Below are positions 33,501 through 44,009 of a stretch of DNA of 64,000 nt, piece by piece (within the stretch, counting starts at the first letter, position 1; every line of letters starts with the position of its first letter). The notes beneath the pieces were generated by a model. It had not been told where the DNA came from. It saw only the letters and a list, made by a program, of their open reading frames with translations, and made no database searches. Source of the DNA: Bathymodiolus brooksi (lineage: Eukaryota > Mollusca > Bivalvia > Mytilida > Modiolidae); the NCBI GenBank assembly GCA_963680875.1, contig OY804588.1, positions 60,400,369-60,464,368 of the forward strand, in the 5' to 3' direction. A program made the position numbers and the translations under genes.

Positions 33501-35304
33501 TCGGTTTAGACAGGTTTTCAGTTTACTAAGGGTTTGGTTTAGACAGGTTTTCAGTTTACTCAGGGTTTGGTTTAGGCAGGTTTTCAGTTTACTCAGGGTT
33601 CGGTTGAGACAGGTTTTCAGTTTACTCAGGGTTTGGTTTAGACAGGTTTTCAGTTTACTCAGGGTTTGGTTTAGACAGGTTTTCAGTTTACTCAAGGTTC
33701 GGTTTAGACAGGTTTTCAGTTTACTCAGGGTTCGGTTTAGGCAGGTTTTCAGTTTACTCAGGGTTCGGTTGAGACAGGTTTTCAGTTTACTCAGGGTTCG
33801 GTTGAGACAGGTGTTCAGTTTACTCAGGGTTTGGTTTAGACAGGTTTTCAGTTTACTCAGGGTTTGGTTTAGACAGGTTTTCAGTTTACTCAAGGTTTGG
33901 TATAGGCAGGTTTTCAGTTTACTCAGGGTTTGGTTTAGGCAGGTTTTCAGTTTACTCAGGGTTCGGTTTAGACAGGTTTTCAGTTTTCTCAAGGTTCGGT
34001 TTAGGCAGGTTTTCAGTTTACTCAGGGTTTGGTTTAGGCAGGTTTTCAGTTTACTCAGGGTTCGGTTTAGACAGGTTTTCAGTTTACTCAGGGTTCGGTT
34101 TAGACAGGTTTTCAGTTTACTCAAGGTTCGGTTTAGGCAGGTTTTCCGTTTACTCAGGGTTTGGTTTAGACAGGGTTTCAGTTTACTCAGGGTTCGGTTT
34201 AGACAGGTTTTCAGTTTACTCAGGGTTTGGTTTAGACAGGTTTTCAGTTTACTCAGGGTTTGGTTTAGGCAGGTTTTCAGTTTACTCAGGGTTCGGTTTA
34301 GACAGGTTTTCAGTTTACTCAAGGTTTGGTTTAGGCAGGTTTTCAGTTTACTCAGGGTTTGGTTTAGACAGGGTTTCAGTTTACTCAGGGTTCGGTTTAG
34401 ACAGGTTTTCAGTTTACTCAAGGTTCGGTTTAGGCAGGTTTTCAGTTTACTCAGGGTTTGGTTTAGACAGGTTTTCAGTTTACTCAGGGTTTGGTTTAGG
34501 CAGGTTTTCAGTTTACTCAGGGTTTGGTTTAGACAGGTTTTCAGTTTACTCAAGGTTTGGTTTAGGCAGGTTTTCAGTTTACTCAGGGTTTGGTTTAGGC
34601 AGGTTTTCAGTTTACTCAGGGTTTGGTTTAGACAGGTTTTCAGTTTACTCAGGGTTTGGTTTAGGCAGGTTTTCAGTTTACTCAGGGTTTGGTTTAGGCA
34701 GGTTTTCAGTTTACTCAGGGTTTGGTTTAGGCAGGTTTTCAGTTTACTCAAGGTTCGGTTTAGACAGGTTTTCAGTTTACTCAGGGTTTGCTTTAGGCAG
34801 ATTTTCAGTTTACTCAAGGTTCGGTTTAGACAGATTTTCAGTTTACTCAGGGTTTGCTTTAGACAGGTTTTCAGTTTACTCAGGGTTTGGTTTAGGCAGG
34901 TTTTCAGTTTACTCAGGGTTTGGTTTAGGCAGGTTTTCAGTTTACTCAAGGTTCGGTTTAGACAGGTTTTCAGTTTACTCAGGGTTTGCTTTAGGCAGAT
35001 TTTCAGTTTACTCAAGGTTCGGTTTAGACAGGTTTTCAGTTTACTCAGGGTTTGGTTTAGACAGGTTTTCAGTTTACTCAGGGTTTGGTTCAGGCGGGTT
35101 TTCAGTTTACTCAGGGTTTGGTTTAGGCAGGTTTTCAGTTTACTCAGGGTTTGGTTTAGGCAGGTTTTCAGTTTACTCAAGGTTCGGTTTAGACAGGTTT
35201 TCAGTTTACTCAGGGTTTGCTTTAGGCAGATTTTCAGTTTACTCAAGGTTCGGTTTAGACAGGTTTTCAGTTTACTCAGGGTTTGGTTTAGACAGGTTTT
35301 ACTG
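30587..35304. mobile_element. TA-flanked MITE containing a giant 33-bp array
   Basis: The left terminus is 'cagtaaaacctgtctaaacc' at 30587. The right terminus is its inverted copy 'ggtttagacaggttttactg' ending at 35304. TA lies on both sides (30585-30586 and 35305-35306). These are Tc1/mariner-type hallmarks. The first 150 bases match the short copy at 3345-3514. The remainder is the tandem array. No transposase is encoded. Confidence 0.85.
30705..35300. repeat. Tandem array, about 140 units of 33 bp
   Basis: The unit is 'ggtttaggcaggttttcagt' then 'ttactcagggttc' (variants agacagg/aggcagg, ggttc/ggttt, caggg/caagg). It contains the terminal-repeat sequence 'ggtttagacaggtttt' of its host element. 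Because 33 is a multiple of 3 and the unit lacks stops in some frames, it yields long open frames on both strands: 831 residues at 35315-32820, 575 at 33604-35331 and 317 at 31695-30742. These have an 11-residue period and are not supported as genes. Confidence 0.97.
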
Positions 35305-35394
35305 TATTTCCCCACAATGGTAGATCAGTAGAGTTAGTAGATTACATGTTCTAGTTTCCGGTTGTTATTTTTATGTTATGAAATCACATTTGTG

Positions 35395-35600
35395 ACCCTG
35401 GTGAATCTCCACAACGTCTGCCTTATCAGTCCACTTTTCAATTTCGTTAAAGTCTCTTTTCTACAATGAGGGACCATAGTGGCCGTGATCGTGATGAATC
35501 TTCACAATGTCTGCCTTATCAGTCCACTTTCCAATTTTGTTAAAGTCACTTTTCTACAATGAGGGTCCGTAGTGGTCATGATCGTATGGTAGTTAGATTT
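35395..35600. repeat. 106-bp tandem duplication including a SINE head
   Basis: 'gtctgccttatcagtccact' followed by 'ttctacaatgaggg' and the start of a family A head occurs at about 35405-35505 and again at 35511-35590. Only the second copy continues into a full SINE. Confidence 0.8.
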
Positions 35601-35800
35601 TCATGTACCTGTGCAATCAGTGCCTATCACCATTATGGTTGTGAGTTCGAACCCCGTTCATGGCGAGGTGTACTCAATACAACATTATTTGATAAAGTTT
35701 GTCAGTTATTAGTGACAGTTCCATCACCAATAAAACTGACAGCCACAATATAACTGAAACATTGTTGAAAGTGGTGTTAAACACCATAACCCTAACCTAA
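35566..35800 (+). mobile_element. SINE family A
   Basis: 'gtcatgatcgtatggtagtt', B-box 'gtgagttcgaaccccg', shortened middle, tail 'gaaagtggtgttaaacacca' then 'taaccctaacctaaccctg'. That last telomere-like text is the SINE tail's own simple repeat. Confidence 0.85.
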
Positions 35801-35968
35801 CCCTGATTTAAACATTATATACTAATTAGATACCACACTCTCTGTATGCTAAAGACTTCTTTTAGACTTAGAAGAAAAATTTCATCCCTACCCGACTCTC
35901 CATACTTTTTCAATAACAGTCAAAAGTTCTTGAACGAGTTGAGCCATCTTTTCCCTCATTTCTATATA

Positions 35969-36129
35969 CAGGCAAACCTGTCCATGAGGTCACCTGTATT
36001 AATAGGTCATCTTTTTCTTGTCCTGTCATAGAAATTTCATATGAATTGAACCTCTTTTAAGAGGTCACCTGTCTTATAAGGCCACCTTTTCTTTGTATCA
36101 AAGGTGTCCTCTTAATACAGGTTTAACTG
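35969..36129. mobile_element. TA-flanked MITE, 161 bp
   Basis: The left end 'caggcaaacctgt' and the right end 'acaggtttaactg' are inverted, with TA at 35967-35968 and 36130-36131. The inner arms are 'aggtcacctgt' and 'aaggccacctttt'. Confidence 0.7.
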
Positions 36130-36202
36130 TAGTTCTTGTTCTCGTCCTGAATATAGCGGAATTACCGCTTGCTGGACATTAAACAATAATCAATCAATCA
36201 AC
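36130..36202 (+). mobile_element. SINE tail fragment (family D)
   Basis: 'ttctcgtcctgaatatagcg', then 'gacattaaacaataatcaat' and 'caatcaac'. It is a further variant of the common SINE 3' core. Confidence 0.6.
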
Positions 36203-36955
36203 TGATATTTAAATTCCTTTGTTATTTTTATTGTCTACATAACTGATGTAATCACCATCTTCAAAATGTTTTGTTAGAAGATCAAATACAACTGTTACAA
36301 TATCATTTGAAAACAATATGGCCGATGTTTTCTAAAGTTTTGAGCAGGATTATATTTGAAATTGTGCTTTGATTATTACCAGATTTAATTGTTTCTTATT
36401 ATTTAGAAAGAGATCATGGTCTTTGATACACGAATCGTTAGCACCTGTAGTCTCTTTTTGAATATTAAAAGATCATAATATACCATGCAAATGAAACATT
36501 AGCCCATGAAAGGGAGGTAATTACAGCATTTTTGATTGCATCACATCTGGCAAAGTATCTTCATTAATTACATAATTTTATGTTTTTTTCTCATTAATAC
36601 CGTAAAGTAACAAAAAAAGCATTATAATGTAGAGACAACATAATTACATAGATCGTAATCGTAGTCGAAAAATCTACTACGTTATTACAAAATGTTATGA
36701 GCAACTGGTTTTCAAGTACAGGTTAAATTACACACAAGTACAAAAAGACAATGGAAAATGAAGGTTAAATTATGTACAAGTACAAAAAGATGATGGGGGA
36801 AAATGTATGTTGTTCTTGATTATTTAGAGCATATTTTTCCATAATGTTTGATGTGAATATCATTGCAGTGTTTCTGATTTTACTTGCTTGGTTTAAAAGA
36901 GTATTCTGTCATCATATCCCAATTCACCTGATTTTTAACAAGGGTCATAGGGCAG
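36203..36955. other. Non-coding stretch
   Basis: No gene. 'ggttaaatta' then 'acaagtacaaaaagat' occurs twice near 36725 and 36760 as a short local duplication. Confidence 0.45.
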
Positions 36956-37145
36956 ATGCCAGTTTTGGAGCAGGAAATATTTAACACTTCTGCAGCACTG
37001 AAGTTCACCCCTGGTTATTTATGGGGTTTATTTTTGTTCAATTATCAGTTATTCTGTGTGGTGGTTTGTCCTTTTTCTTTTTACGGTCTGTCCATCGATT
37101 TACAGCATCTTATTATCCCTTTAGCATAGCCACACCTTTCTTACA
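36956..37145 (+). repeat. Dispersed repeat shared with 10.4 kb
   Basis: 'ggagcaggaaatatttaaca', 'gcactgaagttcacccctgg' and 'gtggtttgtcctttttcttt' align with 10400-10600. The source element is unknown to me. Confidence 0.5.
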
Positions 37146-37175
37146 CAAATAAATCTTGAATGTGTGTTTGATATA

Positions 37176-37281
37176 GATTAATTTGTTTGACCTTCATGCT
37201 TCATCAGGTATGCTCATAGTCAAAAGATTGGAAGACCAAATAATATAAAAGTCCTTGGGACCAAAAGGGTCTAAGCAGAAT
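37176..37281 (-). mobile_element. Penelope-type terminal-repeat fragment
   Basis: The minus strand reads 'cctgatgaagcatgaagg'. The plus-strand flank 'gaagaccaaataatataaaa' and 'aagcagaatagccaaaat' matches 22868-22985. A SINE lies directly against its end. Confidence 0.45.
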
Positions 37282-37286
37282 AGCCA

Positions 37287-37482
37287 AAATATGGCGTGGG
37301 TTCGTGTCCGGCTTCGTAAATTACAAAAAAGGGTGCACTCGACTCGCAGCTGCAAGTGATAGAGTTTACCAGTTGCTTGTTCATGGTCGGTGGTTCTCTC
37401 CGGGTACTCCGGCTTCTTCCACCGCTAAAACTGGTCACCATGATATAGCTGAAATATTGCTGAAAGTTGTGTTAAACATAAA
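37287..37482 (+). mobile_element. SINE family B, 5'-truncated
   Basis: It starts inside the tRNA-like head at 'atggcgtgggttcgtgtccg'. It keeps the full middle ('gtgcactcgactcgcagctg') and the tail 'gctgaaatattgctgaaagt'. Confidence 0.8.
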
Positions 37483-38425
37483 AAATCAATTAAATCGAAA
37501 TCAAAATTTTAATTTACTGGTCTGAATCAAAAATCTTGAATTTATTTTATATATACATTTTTTTGTATATATAAATCTACATAAAAACTGAAAAATTTAC
37601 TGGCCCAAACAAAGTTTTGCTGGTCTTGGGCCGGAGGACCGGTGCTCATCGTGAGGACTGCACTGGAATGTCTATATACTATTGAATATGTATATGATGC
37701 TTCAAGCGTTTGGAAATATTTCAAAAAATCATACAAAATATTACTCCACAATTTCATTTTCAAAATGTATGTATATAATATATGTATATTTTTATTTTTA
37801 TCTTGCAGAATGATAAGTCTAGACAAAGGTTTAAAAGAAAAAAGCAAGTACCATCTATACAACAGTTATAATCTCTCAATTACCGTGAACGTAAGTTTAC
37901 TAATGACTAGTTATTTATAGTAATAACCTCTTACTTCATTCTGAAATTGATTTTATTAACAAACGTATCGTAACTGACAACTTTCAAAGAGGAATAAGAT
38001 TGAACATGTGAAGTAAATTAGCACTGGTTAAAACATAAGACAACCATCCTCTAAGCTGACATAATACTCGCTTTATGCTTTATGTTTTATGATGGGCTAT
38101 TTTTAGTATTTACTTAAGATATTGTTATAGACATTTTATTACTTTCGGTGGTAAAATTCTTTTAATTGTTCTTTTTTTTTTGTAACAAGTTTCAAATTTA
38201 CTGTTTTTTAAAGGGGAGATAACTGGAAAATATTTTACACAGTTATTTGTGTTTATTGGCACCTTCGGCAAATTTTTCAACTGGTCAAACTTGTCTTATG
38301 TTACCTTTCAAGTGAACATTGAAATATGGTCACATAAGACAGGTGGTCACTAAATACAAGTTTAATTAATATGAAATGCTCCGTGAAGGGAAATCAAAAT
38401 TAAGTTCAAATCATACAAATTATTG
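37483..38425. other. Non-coding stretch
   Basis: 37600-37650 has a 'ctggtcttgggccggaggac' segment that looks like the terminal zone of a hAT-like element, but no second end is visible. The rest is unrecognised. Confidence 0.4.
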
Positions 38426-38469
38426 CTTTGACAGATTTGACTGTATATTGTGATTACCAGACTTACAGG

Positions 38470-38682
38470 GAGGGGGGAAGGGGTGGGAGCCTGGACAAAC
38501 TTTTACAAACTGATTGGTCAAATCCACGGCCTTTGCTAGATGTCTGGATTTCTTTACATTTGGGATGGTTTTCAACCTTAATACTCGAAGAAATGGATTT
38601 CAGGGTACGAATCCTTGTTAGTGGTGTTAGGTTTGTGGACAAAAATCATAGTTTGAGCCACTTGGCCACTCGGGTCATCTAA
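38470..38682 (-). mobile_element. tRNA-derived SINE (family F), minus strand
   Basis: The minus strand begins 'ccgagtggccaagtggctca', an A-box-like start similar to Leu/Ser tRNAs. 'ggattcgtaccctgaaatcc', a B-box-like segment, follows. It continues to 'gtttgtccaggctcccaccc'. Only one copy is present here. The 84-residue plus-strand frame is incidental. Confidence 0.5.
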
Positions 38683-38867
38683 GAGCTCAAACATTTATTC
38701 TATTTATATTTTGTGTCTTATAGGTGGTTTAGGTAATAAAATATCTTTACTGACATCAAAAGAATTTCTTCCAAAAGAAAATTCACAGAAATTTATGTAC
38801 TGCAGGCCTAGATGATATGTTATATAACATTTTATTATTTTTATATTGCCACAGTGATGCCAGTTAA

Positions 38868-39013
38868 ATTTCCATCAATCAAATTAAAATTAGATCTACA
38901 ACACTTGCTCCCTATTTTGTATCGGTTTTTTTTTTGGTCACATGGCGACCAAAAAAAACCCGATAGAAAATAGGGAGCAAGTGTGTAGATCTAATTTTAA
39001 TTAGATTGGATTT
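38868..39013. repeat. Perfect-looking fold-back, about 68-bp arms
   Basis: 'aattaaaattagatctacaa', 'cacttgctccctatttt' and 'ggtttttttttt' are mirrored inverted after a loop of about 7 bases near 38940-38946. It would form a strong hairpin. Confidence 0.8.
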
Positions 39014-39064
39014 CTATTCTTTGGTTTCCAAGAGAAGAAGAGAAAGAAAATGTTTATGTGCAGT

Positions 39065-39150
39065 TATTGATTGATTGATTGTTATTTAATGTCGTGTGGG
39101 CAGTATTTCAGCTATTTTTATGTAGGTAATAAAGTAGTGCTGGAATAGGC
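39065..39150 (-). mobile_element. SINE tail fragment (family D), minus strand
   Basis: 'attgattgattgattgttat', then 'ttaatgtcgtgtgg' and 'agtatttcagctattttt' is the inverse of the tail at 36130-36202. Confidence 0.55.
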
Positions 39151-39187
39151 TTACATTTGATTGTTTCGATTGCCACAGGTAAAAGGT

Positions 39188-39420
39188 GAGATGAGTCGAT
39201 ATGGTAGGACAATTTTTAATCAGTGCCTATCACCACTAACGTTGTGAGTTTCAATACCGCTCAGACGAAATGTACTTGATACAACATTATGTGATAAAGT
39301 TTGTGAGTGACTTGCGATAAGTTGGTGGTTTCTCCTGGCACTCTGATTTCTTCCACCACTGACCACTATGATATAATTGAAATATTGTTGAAAGTGCCAT
39401 TAAATACCATAAACCCACCC
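39188..39420 (+). mobile_element. SINE family A, head truncated
   Basis: It starts near 'gagtcgatatggtaggac', then 'cagtgcctatcaccactaac' and the B-box 'gtgagtttcaatacc'. The tail is 'gaaatattgttgaaagtgcc'. Confidence 0.75.
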
Positions 39421-39461
39421 ACCACCTAATGGAGTATTTAGACAAGATACAATTGAAAAAA

Positions 39462-39650
39462 GGGGTGTTCCTGTGATTTTAAATGTTTTATTAAAAAGTT
39501 TTGAATACCTGTGGTTTTTAAGATTTCATTAAAAATGTGTTGAGTACCCTTGGTTTTTAAGATTTCATTTAAAAATTGTTGAATACCTGTGGTGTTTAGG
39601 TGTGTCCAGTACCTGTGGTTTTTAAGATGTTATTAAAAAGTTGTGTAGTA
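39462..39650. repeat. Tandem repeat, about 4 units of 44 bp
   Basis: 'gaatacctgtggtttttaag', then 'atttcattaaaaa' recurs with modest variation. Confidence 0.8.
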
Positions 39651-40338
39651 AATTTATTTGTCAGCAATGCAAAGACCTTTACATGTTCATATATAACAAT
39701 CAACATTAAAATTTGTTGCCCCGTTCTCAGGGAACTTCAATTTGTAACCCATCAAAATGTAATTGCTATCGGCTGCCACCTGTTGGTGGGAAGTACCCTT
39801 ACGGATTTAAGTTATTGTTTAATTTGCACCATGTGTGATGTAATGGTTTTGGCTGTAAAAAAGCTATATATTTTTAGAATAATCTTCATAGCAGTCTAAT
39901 ATTTAGTGAAAAGGTTACTGAGAACTGCATTCACTTTTTAACAAAATGACCCTGTTGACCTTTGGCCTTTTTTGTTACTAAGGTCAAGGTCAAATTATGT
40001 TTTTCTTTTTTTATATTAAAAAATGTAGTTTTTGTTTGTCTAAATTAGAAATCTTGAATTTTTTTCATTTCTTTTTTTATTTGTTATTTGTTTTTTGTTT
40101 TTTTATAATTATTGCTAGTGGGTTATCTATTTTCCTATCTCAATTATGACTAAATTAGTTGTGGTTTAGATTTTTTTTATTTAAGAAATAGTAGGTTCTT
40201 TATTATGTTCTGTAGAAATATCACAAAAAAAACCTTCAACTTTCTGGATTAAGTGAGACACACAGTAAGTAGGTTAAAACAGAACAATTTTTTTCCTGGG
40301 GAATATGAAGACTGAATATGTAGAATGAATAGAGTAGA
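39651..40338. other. T-rich non-coding stretch
   Basis: No recognisable feature. The 99-residue frame at 39600-39899 has no domain. Confidence 0.45.
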
Positions 40339-40593
40339 GGGGCCGTCGTGGTCGTGATTGTATGGTAGTTGGATTTACAACTACCTGTGCAATCAATGCC
40401 TATCACCACTAAAGTTGTGAGTTCGAACCCCGTTCGTGGTGAGGTGAACTCGATACAACATTATGTGATAAAGTTTGTCAGCGACAGGTCGATGGTTTTC
40501 TCTTGGTACTCTGGTTTCCTTCACCAATTAAACTGACCGCTACGATATAACTGAAATATGTTAAAAGTGGTGTTAAACACCATAAACCAAACT
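40339..40593 (+). mobile_element. SINE family A, near-complete reference copy
   Basis: It starts 'ggggccgtcgtggtcgtgat' and continues 'aactacctgtgcaatcaatg'. Next are the B-box 'gtgagttcgaaccccgttcg', 'gatacaacattatgtgataa', 'gatggttttctcttggtact' and 'gtggtgttaaacaccataaa'. It is useful as the local reference for the family. Confidence 0.9.
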
Positions 40594-41926
40594 AAAAACA
40601 GAACAATCAAGCTACTTTACTTATGATCAACGTGTGTGATGGCTCATACAAATGTACTTAATTTCCTCTTGTATGTAGACTGCATAGAGTTAGACACATT
40701 AAAATTGAAAAACAATTAAAAAAAATATGAATTTGCTGTATTTCTGTCAAAATGGCACATTTTAATCTTTCTTTTCTATTAGTTGTAAGTTGATTATGTG
40801 GTTTAACATAAAAAAAAACATTCCTATTAAATTCCTATTGTCTTGAGAAACATGCTGTGGAAAATTACGTAATGTCTAAAGCTTAATGCCCCAATAATAT
40901 CAGTTATTCATTAAACAAAACACATGTTGAAAAAGTTCTCAACTTTGCCACAATTATGAAAATGTTGTGGTAATTATATTTAAATTAGAGTAAATTCATG
41001 AAGTTAGATTACAATAAAAAATTGGGTAAAAAATGCATATTTTATGATGAATGAAATTCCAATTCCAGCTTTTTGTTAAAAAAAACAAAAACAAACAAAA
41101 TCTAACTTTTTTAAATTGGCTTCCATTAAAAATAGATATGCTGTTATGCTTCAGAAATTGAAAAGTCTGTGATTGCATTTTTTTTATAGAAGAAGAGAAA
41201 AGAAAAAAAAAACCTTTTTGAAACTTTGCTGTTAAACATTTATGTATTGTTATGTTTAAAAAATTGAAAAGTCTGTGATTGCATTTTTTCAATGATATTT
41301 TAATTTAACAGATAAATATTTTTTATGTCTCTGCAATAGACATGCTACACGTCCCTTTCTTAACATGAAACAGGCACTGCCTGGAAAGCTCGTGAGGCTA
41401 ATCACTAATTAGATATCCTTGGTCTTGGATGAGCAAAACTTTATGCTTAAGTACATATAATTATTTACCAACTTTGCCTGAAAATAGAAATTTGGTTTAC
41501 TAGTGACCATAGACATAATAGAGTATGTATATGTTGCACATTATTTGTCATAGCTATAGGGTCTGAGACACTCTTCAAGATGTGAAATTTCGTTGAAAAG
41601 CTGATAGTGGTATTGTAATCACAGTTCAGTTTGATATGAGGCAGGTACTACCTTTAAACTACCTGCAGGCACTACCTGTACAAGCGTAAGCAAGATCAGA
41701 AAGGGTTAATAATAATATTGGACCAAACAACAAAATACAAAGGATAGCTTCCTGGATGGTTTGCCAGACATTTGGTCAGACACATATATTAAATAAATTC
41801 ACTGAACCGACTCAGAATTTGCCTGTCATGTCCTTGTGTCCTTCGTTGGGCACAGTTCCAGAAGACTGATATCCCTCCTCCCCCATCCCCCCTCCCCCCA
41901 GCTGAAAAAAATTAAGCTTGGCTAAG
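40594..41926. other. AT-rich non-coding stretch with a 113-bp duplication
   Basis: 'aattgaaaagtctgtgattg' then 'cattttttt' occurs near 41156 and again near 41262 with matching flanks. Nothing else is recognised. Confidence 0.5.
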
Positions 41927-43249
41927 CAGGCCTCGACATTAACGTTTGTCCGATTGTCTGGTACCAGTGAAAACTGACGTCGGACAAGTAGATCTTGTAT
42001 TACGGTTGTCCGACGGGACAAGTGAAAAAATCAGATCCCCAAACGTGCCGGTACGATAGACAAATCTATTTCCACTGGTATAAAATACTGGGTTTATTGT
42101 ATAAAAGAGCCCTGTTTGATCTCCAATTTGTCCATAATTTATTTTGATTAAAACTAAAGTGAAACGCCAGATCAAAACTGTTTTATTTACATATCATTTA
42201 TCGTTACTCCATGCTTAGATGAAGTTCAAGAACATTGACAAAATTAAAGTCGCAATCTCAGAAACGCTTTAAAGAACGGAAATATCAATATTTGAAATAT
42301 AAGAACAAGATTCACTCCGGAACGGACACGTAAAAATTATCTGATATCAATTTGGCGCCAAATTTAAACTTGTCTTTTGTGCAAAATACGATAGAGGACT
42401 TGATTTAGGCTTTTGGGAAATATTGAAACCTTTGAAATGGACAAATATTACAAGCTTTTTCCTGATCTGGTTGAAAAGATCCACTACAATTTTTATTTCT
42501 CTGTGAATTTAAATAAAATACTTTGCTTTATTCATATCACAGGCACTTGTTTTTGGTAAAAAATATATACCTAGATACTATATATACCAGTATCTAGGTA
42601 TATTTTTTTTACCAAAAACAAGTGCCTGTGATATGAATAAAGCAAAGTATTTTATTTAAATTCACAGAGAAATAAAAATTGTAGTGGATCTTTTTTTTTT
42701 TTACCAGAAACAAGGATTTATATAACACAAATATGAGTTATTACAATTTGTGTGGTATTGGATCACAACACAATAATATTTCAAAAGGAAAAGGGAGGGG
42801 GGGGGGGGGGGGTACATATACAAATCACTGGTATGCAAGACTCCAATCAAGGGAGACAGAAATAAAAATGTGACATTGAATATATGTCCTTAAGGTAGTT
42901 ATGAATAAAAAAAAAACCAGAACAAATCAGTTCAGGCAGCTTTAACTATTTACTAAATTTGGGCAGGGTAATGTCAGAGGGGTTGCGAAACAATGTTTCG
43001 ATTAAGCGCAATTGACTTCTCCCAGAAGTCTCTCTGTTGTCTCCCACTTCTCCCTGTGAGCTCTCTGAAAGAGAAGACCCACTTCTCCCTCTAATTTGAA
43101 AGTAGTGGGAGCCCTGGATAATTATTCTCTAGTTTTTGTAATTTTTATTACTTTTTTCAGACAACTAAAAGATTGAGTCGGACAAGTACTTTTTTTAGTT
43201 AGTTGTCCGAAGGGACAAGTTGAAAAATATATGTTAATGTAGAGGCCTG
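41927..43249. mobile_element. Inverted-repeat DNA element, 1.3 kb, hAT-like
   Basis: The left end 'caggcctcgacattaacgtt' is inverted at the right end as 'atgttaatgtagaggcctg', and CTAAG flanks both sides. The subterminal zones carry 'cggacaagt' and 'tccgacgggacaagtgaaaa' motifs. The duplication is 5-6 bases, not the 8 of typical hAT elements, so class is uncertain. A G run lies at about 42797-42812. No transposase is evident. Confidence 0.65.
42474..42694. repeat. Near-perfect palindrome, 106-bp arms, 9-base loop
   Basis: The left arm 42474-42579 ('aaaagatccactacaatttt' onward) is inverted at 42589-42694. I found one mismatch, inside the A-run near 42563. It lies within the inverted-repeat element at 41927-43249. 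Confidence 0.9.
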
Positions 43250-43254
43250 CTAAG

Positions 43255-44009
43255 TTGGGTGAAATTTAAAACAAGGAAGAAGAAGAAATAACAAAATAAA
43301 ACACTAATTAAATGTAAACGCTTCAAAATACTTACCATAAATTGTCTAAACTTTGGAGATGCAACTCTGGTCTGTACATACTGTGACTGTACTTCTCAAA
43401 GAAAATGGTTCATTCAGTAAATGGGTTTGGTCCTAAAGTAGACAAAGTGTTCATCAGTGGCTTTTACATTGTTGAAACATTTTAAATTGATACTTTCATT
43501 GTAAATTTTGGTCCAGTTTCTGAAACTTATGCTAAGGTTATATATTTCAAGTGTAAAGCAGACCAGACTTCCTTTGATTAATAAAGAACTCTCAAATCTA
43601 TACCAAAATGAGCAGCATAGATAAATTGAAGTGTAATCTGAAAAATAACATGCTACCAGATAGAACATTCCAGTAATTTTTTTTGCAGATTTTAAACTGC
43701 ATTCATTTGCAGTATGGACACTTAAGATACAGATTAAAAGTAGAAGGTAAAAGCTGTATCTGGCTGTTTGGAAATCATGATCATTAGTTGTGACAATTTG
43801 CTAGATCATATAAGATTCGGATTGAATTCTCTGCAAATCTAAATTCAGATCTACATGTAATCATCGACCAATGGTCCCTGGATAGTGATAATCTGTTCAA
43901 GCCAGTGAATTTCCTCTCAGTTTGTTATAGAGTCTATATATTTAAAAAAATTAATTAAATTTAAAGTGTTCAGGCCAGTAACTTAAATTGCTATATATAT
44001 ATTTGAAGA
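43255..44009. other. Non-coding stretch
   Basis: No repeat or domain recognised. Confidence 0.45.

Noticed and set aside
30705..35300. CRISPR-like array
   Set aside because: The units are contiguous 33-bp repeats without unique spacers, and the surrounding DNA is animal.
35785..35808. Telomere-like text (ccctaacctaaccctg)
   Set aside because: The same 'ataaaccctaaccc' text follows several other family A SINEs (for example near 48745 and 55445), so it is the SINE tail and not a telomeric repeat.
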